A DNA stretch of 5,074 nucleotides from Collinsella aerofaciens (lineage in GTDB: Bacteria; Actinomycetota; Coriobacteriia; Coriobacteriales; Coriobacteriaceae), in NCBI GenBank assembly GCA_008671285.1, contig RPYR01000225.1, forward strand, positions 1 through 5,074, read 5' to 3'. The position numbers were made by a program, and so were the translations under genes. Shown piece after piece: positions 1 to 5,074 of the stretch. The notes under the pieces were generated by a model, which worked only from the letters and a program-made list of their open reading frames with translations, was not told the origin of the DNA and ran no database searches. Positions within the stretch are counted from its first letter, which is position 1, and every line of letters starts with the position of its first letter.

Positions 1-2358
1 CGCGCGATTCCCGCGCTCACCTACGAGCAGTTCCTGGACACGCACGCGCGCCACTACAATCCTTCCAACTCCTACATCACGCTCTACGGCGACCTGGACG
101 TGGACCGTGCACTGGCCTTTTTGGACGAACGTTATCTGTCGCAGCCGAGTGCCGCGAGCCGCCGCATGGACGCTGCCGTTGCCGCCGGCGAGGACCCGTC
201 CACGCTGGCGCCCAATCCGCTGGACGTGCAGGCGCCCGTGACCTGCGAGTACAAGCGCATCGAGATGGCCACCACGCCCGAGAACGCCCTGGTAGGCCTG
301 GGCCTGGTGCTGGGCAGCGCGCTCGACCGCAAGCGCACGATCGCGACGGATATCCTGTTCGAGGCACTGCTGGGTTCCAACGAGGCACCAGTTAAGAAGG
401 CCATTCTGGCCGCCGGCCTGGGCGGCAACGTGGTGAGCTACACCGCGGCCGAGAGCCTGCAGCCCTACGAGCTCATCATGCTGCAAAACGCGCAGCCCGG
501 CATAGCGCGCGAGCTGCGTCGCGTGTTCCAGGACGCCTGCCGCGACCTGTGCGAGCACGGCGTTCCGCGCGAGCGCCTGGAGGCTATCATCAGCAGCAAC
601 GAGTACGACCTGCGCCAGCGCGACTACGGCATCGCCGACGGCGTGGCCATTGCGTGCGACGCGCTGAGCACCTGGCTCTACGATGACGACGCCGCGACGC
701 TGGCGCTCAAGTACGGCCCGGTGTACGAGGAACTGCGTGGCGAGCTGGACGGCAGCTATTTTGAGGATCTGCTGCGCGAGCTGGTGCTGGAAAACGACCA
801 CATGGCGTTGGTCGAGCTGGTGCCGGTGGATGCCGCCGAGGGTTCGGAGGGTGCCGAGGCCGCCGAGCTGGCAGCCAAACGCGATGCCATGCCCGATGCC
901 GAGCTGGCCGACGTGGTCGAGCGCACGGCCGCGCTGCGTGCCGCACAGGAGGCGGAAGACACGCCCGAGGCCAAGGCCACGCTGCCGCGCCTGCGCGTGT
1001 CCGACATTGGCGAGGCGCGCCCCGAGCCGCCGCTGGTCGTGGACACGACAGCGCCCATCCCCTGTCTGCGCCACGACATCCCCACCAACCGTTTGGCCTA
1101 CGCCATGCAGTATTTCGACCTGAGCTGCGTCGCCTTTGAGGACCTGCCCTATGTGACGCTGCTCTGCCGCCTGCTCAAACAGCTGCCCACGAGCGAGCAC
1201 TCGGCCGAGGAGCTCGACAACTTGCTCGCCGGCAAGCTCGGCTTTTTGAGCTTTACGACCGAAGTCATGACGCAGCCCGACGTGGACGGCGTGCGCCCCT
1301 ACCTGCTGGTGAGCGCCGGCGCCCTGTCCGAGAAGATCGATGCGCTGGCGAGTCTGCCGCGCGAGGTATGGTCGAGCACGCTTTTGGCAAACGCCGACGC
1401 CGACCGCGTGCGCGACGTGCTCACGCAGATTCGCATTGGGCTTGAGCAAGGCTTTATCAACAACGGCCACTCGGCGGCGCTCGGTCGCGCGATGAGTTAC
1501 AGCTCGCCTTCGGCCGTGGTGCGTGAGCAGCTCTCGGGCGTGGATTTCTATCTGTTCCTGCGCGATCTGCTCGAGCACTTTGACGAGCGCCTGGACGGCC
1601 TGCGCGCCAAGCTTACCGAGCTGGCAGGCCGCGTCTTTGTGGCCGACGGCTGCATGGCGAGCTTTACCGGCAGCGACGAGGACTTTGACGCGTACTGGGA
1701 TGCCGCGGGTGACCTGGGGCTGGGTGCGGGCGATGGTGCCGATGCCGGCCGCAACGCGCTCGTGGTGCCGACGCCGTGCGACCGCCACGAGGCCTTTGTC
1801 ATCCCCAGCGACATCTGTTTTGCGGCAAGCGCGTGCGACCCGCGTCGCTTGGGCATCGACGTGACGGGCGCCTGGGCGGTTGCCGCCAACGCGCTCTCCT
1901 ACGACTATCTGTGGAACGAGATCCGCGTTAAGGGCGGCGCGTACGGCTGCGGATTCCGCGCGGCCGGCGAGCGTCAGGCGGCGTTCTACACCTACCGCGA
2001 CCCGGCAATCGACCCCTCGATTGAGCGCGTGGCGCGCGCGGGCGAATGGCTCGGCAGCTTTGATCCCGACGAGGCCGCCTTTGAGGGCTTTATCGTGAGC
2101 TGCGTGAGCGGCATGGACGCGCCGGTGAAGCCGTACGCGCTCACCAAGCGCCGCAACACGACCTACCTGGCCGGGCTCGATCCGCATGCGCGCGAGGAGC
2201 GCCGCGCCCAGATGCTCGCCGCCACGCCCGGTGAGCTTCGCTCGCTCGGCGCCGACGTAACGCGCATCGCAGCCGAGTCACTCACCTGCGTCTTTGGCGG
2301 CCGCGACGTCATCGCCAAGAGCAACGCCGGCTTCAACGTCATCGACCTGCTGGGCTAA
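1..2358 (+). CDS. M16C family zinc metallopeptidase (presequence protease / PreP-like), 5' end outside window
   Basis: The reading frame is open from base 1 and ends at TAA 2356-2358, giving 785 residues; the internal GTG at 100 is not the real start. The first residues (LTYEQFLDTHARHYNPSNSY, then LYGDLD) match the end of the first peptidase domain of PreP-type M16C enzymes. An M16C-associated helical region follows (about residues 253-525, including an acidic Ala/Glu-rich linker). The C-terminal domain carries WNEIRVKGGAYG at residues 638-649, the family's substrate-binding Arg/Tyr segment. The family is usually near 1000 residues, so about 200 are missing upstream. These should include the inverted zinc motif HxxEH and the distal Glu ligand, so catalytic competence cannot be judged here. 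Such enzymes form a closed chamber that cuts short unfolded peptides. No signal or membrane segment is visible in this part. Base composition is high-GC and uniform. Family assignment is firm; the substrate is inferred. Confidence 0.93.
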   Translation, partial: RAIPALTYEQFLDTHARHYNPSNSYITLYGDLDVDRALAFLDERYLSQPSAASRRMDAAVAAGEDPSTLAPNPLDVQAPVTCEYKRIEMATTPENALVGLGLVLGSALDRKRTIATDILFEALLGSNEAPVKKAILAAGLGGNVVSYTAAESLQPYELIMLQNAQPGIARELRRVFQDACRDLCEHGVPRERLEAIISSNEYDLRQRDYGIADGVAIACDALSTWLYDDDAATLALKYGPVYEELRGELDGSYFEDLLRELVLENDHMALVELVPVDAAEGSEGAEAAELAAKRDAMPDAELADVVERTAALRAAQEAEDTPEAKATLPRLRVSDIGEARPEPPLVVDTTAPIPCLRHDIPTNRLAYAMQYFDLSCVAFEDLPYVTLLCRLLKQLPTSEHSAEELDNLLAGKLGFLSFTTEVMTQPDVDGVRPYLLVSAGALSEKIDALASLPREVWSSTLLANADADRVRDVLTQIRIGLEQGFINNGHSAALGRAMSYSSPSAVVREQLSGVDFYLFLRDLLEHFDERLDGLRAKLTELAGRVFVADGCMASFTGSDEDFDAYWDAAGDLGLGAGDGADAGRNALVVPTPCDRHEAFVIPSDICFAASACDPRRLGIDVTGAWAVAANALSYDYLWNEIRVKGGAYGCGFRAAGERQAAFYTYRDPAIDPSIERVARAGEWLGSFDPDEAAFEGFIVSCVSGMDAPVKPYALTKRRNTTYLAGLDPHAREERRAQMLAATPGELRSLGADVTRIAAESLTCVFGGRDVIAKSNAGFNVIDLLG

Positions 2359-2372
2359 GGCACGGCAAGCAA

Positions 2373-2417
2373 AACTACCACGAAGGGCGCAGTTCACAGG
2401 CGCCCTTCGTGGTAGTT
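2373..2417. terminator. 18-bp perfect hairpin after the M16C peptidase gene, probable terminator
   Basis: Bases 2373-2390 pair perfectly with 2400-2417 around a 9-nt loop (2391-2399), starting 14 nt after the peptidase stop codon. The plus-strand 3' flank has no long T-run, so strict intrinsic termination is not proven. On the minus strand the stem is followed by a TTTT stretch that includes its last two paired bases. Position and stem strength make a terminator the best reading. Confidence 0.7.
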
Positions 2418-2418
2418 C

Positions 2419-2447
2419 GAACACTTGTTCTATACGCACACATGTTC
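2419..2447. promoter_or_regulatory. Two tandem SOS-box-like (LexA-type) elements upstream of hicAB
   Basis: GAACACTTGTTC at 2419-2430 fits the GAAC-N4-GTTC core of LexA boxes known from Gram-positive and actinobacterial genomes, and is preceded by TC. GCACACATGTTC at 2436-2447 is a near copy (10 of 12 identical; 7 of 8 core positions) exactly 17 bp downstream. A shared TGTTCTATA occurs at 2426-2434 and 2443-2451. The first element covers the likely -35 and the second fills the spacer up to the -10, a position suited to repression. LexA binding is inferred. The pair could instead bind HicB or another regulator. Confidence 0.45.
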
Positions 2448-2453
2448 TATAGT
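2425..2453 (+). promoter_or_regulatory. Putative sigma-70-type promoter for hicAB
   Basis: TTGTTC at 2425-2430 (-35, TTG conserved) is separated by 17 bp from TATAGT at 2448-2453 (-10, five of six consensus positions). Transcription would start near 2460 and give a leader of about 54 nt before the hicA ATG. The spacing and -10 are good, and the next gene lies in the right direction. The -35 half overlaps the SOS-like palindrome. Confidence 0.6.
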
Positions 2454-2478
2454 AGAGGTGCTTGCATCGAACTGAAAT

Positions 2479-2499
2479 TGCAACTAGAATATAGTTGCA
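2479..2499. repeat. 8-bp perfect inverted repeat in the hicAB leader, candidate HicB operator
   Basis: TGCAACTA (2479-2486) and TAGTTGCA (2492-2499) are exact reverse complements around a 5-nt spacer, GAATA. The element is AT-rich, lies downstream of the predicted promoter and ends 6 nt before the hicA ribosome binding site. HicB antitoxins with a ribbon-helix-helix tail commonly bind palindromes in their own control region, so an autoregulatory operator is plausible. It could also fold as an RNA hairpin near the ribosome binding site. Function is inferred. Confidence 0.4.
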
Positions 2500-2513
2500 G
2501 AATGTGAGGCGGG

Positions 2514-2777
2514 ATGACTCGATCCGATAAACTCATCGCCCAGCTGCTTAGCTGTCCTTCAACGTATAGATTTGCTGACTTTCTTAAAGTTATGGCTTCA
2601 TATGGCTTTGAAATGGACAGCAAAGGCAAGACGTCCGGATCGCGCGTTCGCTTCTACAGGCCATCAGATGGCAGGATGTTCGTAATGCACGCGCTTCATC
2701 CATCTGACGAATTGACAGCGGGGACCATTCGAAACATCGTTCGCTTTCTGCAAGATGTCGGAGGTAGTCATGAGTAA
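2514..2777 (+). CDS. hicA: HicA family toxin of a type II toxin-antitoxin pair (mRNA interferase)
   Basis: 87 residues, the usual small size for HicA. The family acts as a ribosome-associated or free mRNA-cleaving toxin with a double-stranded-RNA-binding-like fold. Visible features are the N-terminal DKLIAQLLSCP helix (residues 5-15), a central GKTSGSRVRF strand turn (38-47), MHALHPSDEL (58-67) and a closing TIRNIVRFL helix (71-79). Classical HicA proteins have GSH at the turn, with a functional His. Here it is GSR (42-44), a variant I recall from other GK(T)xGSR-type HicA toxins, with His59 and His62 remaining. The ATG at 2514 has a modest GAGG at 2506-2509. The gene overlaps hicB by 8 nt, so the two are surely co-transcribed and probably translationally coupled. 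GC content is visibly lower than in the flanking genes, which suggests horizontal acquisition. Whether the toxin is active is unknown. Confidence 0.85.
   Translation: MTRSDKLIAQLLSCPSTYRFADFLKVMASYGFEMDSKGKTSGSRVRFYRPSDGRMFVMHALHPSDELTAGTIRNIVRFLQDVGGSHE
2760..2765 (+). promoter_or_regulatory. Ribosome binding site that fixes the hicB start
   Basis: GGAGGT lies inside the 3' end of hicA, with GGAGG ending 5 nt before the ATG at 2770. The alternative in-frame ATG at 2755 has no such site in front of it and would place this motif inside the coding region, so 2770 is the preferred start. The site is much stronger than that of hicA, which would favour antitoxin over toxin synthesis from the shared mRNA. 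Confidence 0.75.
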
Positions 2778-3099
2778 CGTTTTGGCATACAAGGGTTATT
2801 TCGCCCCGGTCGAGTTCGATGCCGAACAGCATGTGCTAACAGGTATGGTCGCCGGCATTAGGGACGCAATCGTATTTGAAGGCTCCACGGCTGAAGAAGT
2901 GGAGCAATGCTTCCACGACGCCGTCGACGATTACCTTGAGTTTTGCGCCGAGAAGGGCAAGGAACCCGAGCGGGCTTTTAAGGGCTCGTTCAACGTAAGA
3001 ACGGGCTCTGAGCTCCACAAGCAAGCAGCGCTGGCAGCGGCAAAGAAGGGTGAGTCACTCAATAAGTTTGTGACTGAAGCGATCGCTGCGGCGCTGTGA
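2770..3099 (+). CDS. hicB: HicB family antitoxin (partial RNase H-like domain plus ribbon-helix-helix tail)
   Basis: 109 residues from the ATG at 2770. The N-terminal half (about 6-65) is a HicB-type partial RNase H fold, with YKGYFAPVEFD, LTGMVAGIRDAIVFEG and the helix ending in AVDDYLEFC. The C-terminal half (about 72-109), with FNVRTGSELH followed by AAKKGESLNKFVTEAI, is a ribbon-helix-helix DNA-binding tail. The first domain neutralises HicA by direct binding; the second is expected to repress the operon. The ATGAGTAA overlap with hicA (2770-2777) contains both the hicB start and the hicA stop, so the order is toxin then antitoxin. Both domains look intact, with no frameshift or truncation. 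A likely operator is the inverted repeat at 2479-2499. The GC content rises towards the 3' end, but the gene still reads as less GC-rich than the peptidase gene. Confidence 0.88.
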   Translation: MSNVLAYKGYFAPVEFDAEQHVLTGMVAGIRDAIVFEGSTAEEVEQCFHDAVDDYLEFCAEKGKEPERAFKGSFNVRTGSELHKQAALAAAKKGESLNKFVTEAIAAAL

Positions 3100-3111
3100 A
3101 GCCAACGTCGA

Positions 3112-3152
3112 GTCGAAGCCGCCACACAGGGCGCCTTTGTGGCGGCTTCGAC
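3112..3152. terminator. 15-bp perfect hairpin after hicB, probable terminator
   Basis: Bases 3112-3126 pair perfectly with 3138-3152. The 11-nt apical part can form three more pairs (3128-3130 with 3134-3136). It begins 12 nt after the hicB stop and is followed by GTTTG, a short T-run. Its apex and right arm resemble those of the hairpin at 2373-2417, so both probably belong to a common terminator type of this genome. Confidence 0.72.
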
Positions 3153-3207
3153 GTTTGCCCAGATAAAACCAGCCAAAATAAGCCTGTCACTTTTTGGCAG
3201 GTTTGCT

Positions 3208-3215
3208 AGAGGAGG
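3208..3215 (+). promoter_or_regulatory. Ribosome binding site that fixes the cyclo-ligase start
   Basis: AGAGGAGG is a near-perfect Shine-Dalgarno sequence placed 5 nt before the ATG at 3221. A longer in-frame reading from TTG at 3194 would translate this motif as protein, so it is rejected. Confidence 0.85.
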
Positions 3216-3220
3216 TTGGG

Positions 3221-3817
3221 ATGGACAAGGCTGAGTTGCGGCGGGCGGTGATTGCCCAGCGCGATGCTCTTGATTTGGACTTGCGGGCGGCGAAGTCTGC
3301 TGATATCTGTGCGCGGCTGGTTGAGCTGCTGGGCCGCTTAGATGCCGCGGCGCCGCGCATCGTTGCCGTCTATGCCGCGATGGGTTCCGAGGCAGACCCT
3401 GCCGCGTTTGCCGCTGCGGCCGCCGCGCGCGGCTGGCGCGTGGCCTATCCGTGCATGCTCTCGGCAACAGACACCGTGGCTTGTGGCCAGCGCATGTGTA
3501 TGCGGGCAGTTGCCGCCGACGATGCGTCCGCGGCTCCGTTTATCGCCCACCCTACGCGGGCCTTTGCGGCCACGGACATCGACAGCAACCACTTCCCTAT
3601 CGTGCCTGCCGAAGCTCTCGACATGATCGTCGTGCCGCTCGTGGCCTTCGACCAAACCGGCGCGCGCCTGGGCTACGGCGGCGGTTGCTACGACCGCTAC
3701 CTGCCCATGCTCTCGCCCGCATGCCAAATCATCGGCATCGCCTTTGACGAGCAGCGTGTCGACCGCGTTCCCACCGACGCTCACGACCTGCCGCTACCCC
3801 ACATCATCAGCGCCTAA
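3221..3817 (+). CDS. fthC: 5-formyltetrahydrofolate cyclo-ligase (5,10-methenyl-THF synthetase)
   Basis: 198 residues, a normal length for this family. The enzyme uses ATP to convert 5-formyl-THF to 5,10-methenyl-THF, returning the storage folate to the one-carbon pool in the cytosol. The N-terminus has the family's basic helix (KAELRRAVIAQRDAL, residues 3-17). The middle part has the IVAVYAAMGSEAD strand and turn. The signature is MIVVPLVAFDQTGARLGYGG continuing into GCYDRYL, with GYGGGCYDRYL at residues 151-161. The end (IGIAFDEQRVDRVP then DLPLPHII) is also typical. Most homologues have Tyr or Phe where this protein has Cys156. The gene seems to stand alone: a terminator-like hairpin separates it from hicB and metA converges on it. 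I see no clear promoter hexamers between 3153 and 3207. The family is often called YgfA, Fau or MTHFS. The assignment is firm. Confidence 0.93.
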   Translation: MDKAELRRAVIAQRDALDLDLRAAKSADICARLVELLGRLDAAAPRIVAVYAAMGSEADPAAFAAAAAARGWRVAYPCMLSATDTVACGQRMCMRAVAADDASAAPFIAHPTRAFAATDIDSNHFPIVPAEALDMIVVPLVAFDQTGARLGYGGGCYDRYLPMLSPACQIIGIAFDEQRVDRVPTDAHDLPLPHIISA

Positions 3818-3859
3818 TCGCCGCCATATCAGCCACGGCTACAGCAGTACCATCGCAGC

Positions 3860-4786
3860 CTAGTGCTCCTCGCCGGCGCGGGCCAGGTCGTAGGGCGTGG
3901 TCTGGTAGACGTAGTAGTTGAGCCAGTTGGTGTAGAACAGCTGAGCTTGGCTGCGCCAGACGTTGCGCGGCTCGGCGGAGGGGTCGTCGCCCGGGAAGTA
4001 ATGCGCCGGCACCTCCGGGTTGAGCCCGCGCTTCACATCGCGCTCGTACTCCAGGCGCAGCGTATCGGTGTCGTACTCGGGATGGCCAAAGACAAAGAAG
4101 CGACGGCTGTCGGTCGACTTGACGATGTACAGGCCCACCTCGTCGGACACGGCCACGACCTCAAGCTGCGGCTCGGCCTCCACGTCCTCGCGGCGCACAT
4201 CGGTGTTGCGCGAATGCACGGCATAGAAACGGTCGTCGAAGCCGCGGACCAGCGGGCTTTGCGGCTTCACCAGATAATGCTCGAACACGCCGCTCGCCTT
4301 TGCCGGCAGGTCATACTTCTGGATACCGTAATGATGGTACAGACCGGCCTGTGCGCCCCAACAAATGTGCAGCGTAGAGTGTACGTGCGTGGTAGACCAG
4401 TCCATGATCTGGCAGAGCTCGGGCCAGTAGTCGACCTCTTCGAACGGCATCTGTTCCACCGGGGCGCCCGTGATAATCAGGCCGTCGTAGTGGATGTCGC
4501 GGATGTCGTCGAACGTGCGGTAGAACGTCTCCAGGTGGCCGGCGCTCACGTGCGTGGCCTCGTGTGTTTTGGTGCGCAGCAGGTCCACCTCCACCTGCAG
4601 CGGCGTGTTGGAGAGCTTGCGCATGATCTGCGTCTCGGTAGCGATTTTGGTGGGCATGAGGTTGAGGATGAGCACGCGCAGCGGACGGATGTCCTGGTGC
4701 AGCGCCCGGTACTCGGTCATGACAAAGATGTTCTCGCTCTCGAGCTGCGCGGCGGCAGGGAGGGCGTCGGGGATGCGAATGGGCAT
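3860..4786 (-). CDS. metA: MetA family homoserine O-acyltransferase, probably acetyl-CoA specific
   Basis: 308 residues, the normal MetA length and collinear with E. coli MetA. It activates L-homoserine by O-acylation, the first committed step of methionine synthesis. The catalytic set is present at family numbering: Cys142 in [10 protein letters not shown], His235 and Glu237 in FVFGHPEY. Residue 111 is Glu ([11 protein letters not shown]). In the MetA family Glu here is associated with acetyl-CoA use and Gly, as in E. coli, with succinyl-CoA, so homoserine O-acetyltransferase (MetAA) is the better name, although databases often say succinyltransferase. The product would feed direct sulfhydrylation or cystathionine synthesis; neither partner gene is in the window. 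The start at 4786 is supported by AAGGAGC on the minus strand (4791-4797). The gene converges on the cyclo-ligase with only 42 nt between stops and no clear T-tailed hairpin there. No SAM riboswitch or T-box motif is recognisable in its leader. Confidence 0.95.
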   Translation of the reverse strand: MPIRIPDALPAAAQLESENIFVMTEYRALHQDIRPLRVLILNLMPTKIATETQIMRKLSNTPLQVEVDLLRTKTHEATHVSAGHLETFYRTFDDIRDIHYDGLIITGAPVEQMPFEEVDYWPELCQIMDWSTTHVHSTLHICWGAQAGLYHHYGIQKYDLPAKASGVFEHYLVKPQSPLVRGFDDRFYAVHSRNTDVRREDVEAEPQLEVVAVSDEVGLYIVKSTDSRRFFVFGHPEYDTDTLRLEYERDVKRGLNPEVPAHYFPGDDPSAEPRNVWRSQAQLFYTNWLNYYVYQTTPYDLARAGEEH

Positions 4787-4790
4787 GGAT

Positions 4791-4797
4791 GCTCCTT
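4791..4797 (-). promoter_or_regulatory. metA ribosome binding site
   Basis: Read on the minus strand this is AAGGAGC, with AGGAG ending 5 nt before the metA ATG at 4786-4784. It confirms the chosen start, which also gives the canonical MPIRIPD N-terminus of the family. Confidence 0.8.
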
Positions 4798-4914
4798 ACG
4801 AGTCAGTTGCAGCTATGGTACAACGACCAGCGCCATCCGCGCGAGCACATCGCCCAGCGATACCGTCAGCGGCCCAAATCGCTCCAAAAGTAGAGATTAA
4901 GGCATGCCCAAAAA

Positions 4915-4945
4915 TCTATAGCGCTTTAGCCTAGCAAAGTGGCAA
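4915..4945 (-). promoter_or_regulatory. Weak candidate promoter for metA
   Basis: On the minus strand TTGCCA (4945-4940, five of six -35 positions) precedes TATAGA (4920-4915, four of six -10 positions) with a long 19-bp spacer. This would give a leader of about 120 nt. The hexamers are plausible but the spacing is not ideal, and it overlaps the plus-strand promoter region of the next gene. Confidence 0.3.
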
Positions 4946-4959
4946 CAGGACGCTACAAT
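4932..4959 (+). promoter_or_regulatory. Candidate promoter for the LDH/MDH-family gene
   Basis: TACAAT at 4954-4959 is a good -10 (five of six). The best -35 I can offer at sensible spacing is TAGCAA at 4932-4937 (16 bp), which is poor, so an activator or an unusual -35 may be involved. Transcription would start near 4966, about 30 nt before the ATG at 4997. Confidence 0.4.
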
Positions 4960-4996
4960 GGTTCGACGCGAAAAACTCGGCCGAAAGGATACATAT

Positions 4997-5074
4997 ATGT
5001 ACCAGACGCGTAAGATCGGTGTGGTCGGCCAGGGCCACGTAGGAGCACATGTCGCCAACAGCCTGCTCATGCAG
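4997..5074 (+). CDS. Lactate/malate dehydrogenase family protein, N-terminal 26 residues only (cut by window end)
   Basis: The ATG at 4997 has AAAGGA at 4984-4989, 7 nt upstream. The visible protein, MYQTRKIGVVGQGHVGAHVA followed by NSLLMQ, is one beta strand, a glycine-rich turn (GQGHVG, residues 11-16) and the start of a helix. This is the NAD-binding Rossmann motif of the L-lactate/malate dehydrogenase family, where GxGxVG followed by xxVAxxLLxQ is typical. In a fermentative actinobacterium L-lactate dehydrogenase, reducing pyruvate to lactate to regenerate NAD+, is the most likely identity. An L-2-hydroxyacid or malate dehydrogenase of the same fold cannot be excluded from 26 residues. 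The active-site Arg and His lie beyond the window. The gene is divergent from metA across a 210-nt region. Confidence 0.75.
   Translation, partial: MYQTRKIGVVGQGHVGAHVANSLLMQ

Noticed and set aside
2755..2769. Upstream ATG start for hicB
   Set aside because: It has no RBS before it and would include the GGAGGT at 2760-2765 in the coding sequence. ATG 2770 is ideally spaced.
3181..3203. Possible 8-pair hairpin with TTTTT in the loop just before the cyclo-ligase RBS
   Set aside because: Two of eight pairs are G-U and there is no conserved riboswitch-like context, so it is too weak to call a regulatory element.
3194..3220. Upstream TTG start that would lengthen the cyclo-ligase by nine residues
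   Set aside because: The extension would translate the strong AGAGGAGG ribosome binding site. ATG 3221 gives the normal family N-terminus.
2931..3467. 178-codon minus-strand open frame across the hicB end, hairpin and cyclo-ligase start
   Set aside because: It crosses two well-supported genes and a terminator hairpin, and its product is low-complexity Arg/Pro/Ala-rich, as expected for a shadow frame.
3818..3859. Terminator between the convergent cyclo-ligase and metA genes
   Set aside because: Only 4-bp complementary stretches (such as GGCT and AGCC) are present, without T-runs; no convincing intrinsic terminator.
3863..4900. 345-codon plus-strand open frame opposite metA
   Set aside because: It is the antisense shadow of metA, which has full-length homology, its catalytic residues and a good RBS. 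The antisense product resembles no known family to me and is an artefact of GC-rich codon use.
4787..4996. Searched for a SAM riboswitch, T-box or Rex-type operator between metA and the dehydrogenase
   Set aside because: No conserved core of any of these is recognisable on either strand. Only an 8-bp GGCATGCC palindrome at 4901-4908, with no loop, and short GC-rich self-complementary stretches are seen.

Overview
The window is GC-rich DNA that looks like a Coriobacteriia-type actinobacterium (Collinsella or a relative). This is inferred from base composition, codon use and gene content, not from a database match. It holds six genes, of which the first and last are cut by the window edges. Five look like ordinary chromosomal genes: an M16C (presequence protease-like) metallopeptidase, 5-formyltetrahydrofolate cyclo-ligase, MetA, an LDH/MDH-family dehydrogenase start, and between them a two-gene HicAB toxin-antitoxin pair that is clearly poorer in GC.

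Layout: 1-2358 (+) is the C-terminal four fifths of the M16C peptidase, followed by an 18-bp perfect hairpin. From 2359 to 2513 there is a compact regulatory region with a good promoter, two tandem SOS-box-like elements overlapping it, and a separate 8-bp inverted repeat just before the hicA ribosome binding site. hicA (2514-2777) and hicB (2770-3099) overlap by 8 nt. A second long hairpin, related in sequence to the first, follows hicB. 3221-3817 (+) is the cyclo-ligase. metA (3860-4786) is on the minus strand and converges on it with a 42-nt gap. From 4787 to 4996 lies a divergent promoter region shared by metA and a plus-strand dehydrogenase gene that starts at 4997 and runs off the window.

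The genes do not form one pathway. MetA starts methionine synthesis from homoserine, and the cyclo-ligase returns 5-formyl-THF to the active folate pool. The peptidase degrades peptides, the dehydrogenase is probably the fermentative lactate enzyme, and HicAB is an accessory stress or defence module.

I found no wholly new system. The most interesting point is the hicAB control region, where a GAAC-N4-GTTC palindrome and a near copy 17 bp downstream sit on the -35 and spacer of the promoter. This raises the testable possibility that the toxin-antitoxin pair is under LexA (DNA-damage) control.
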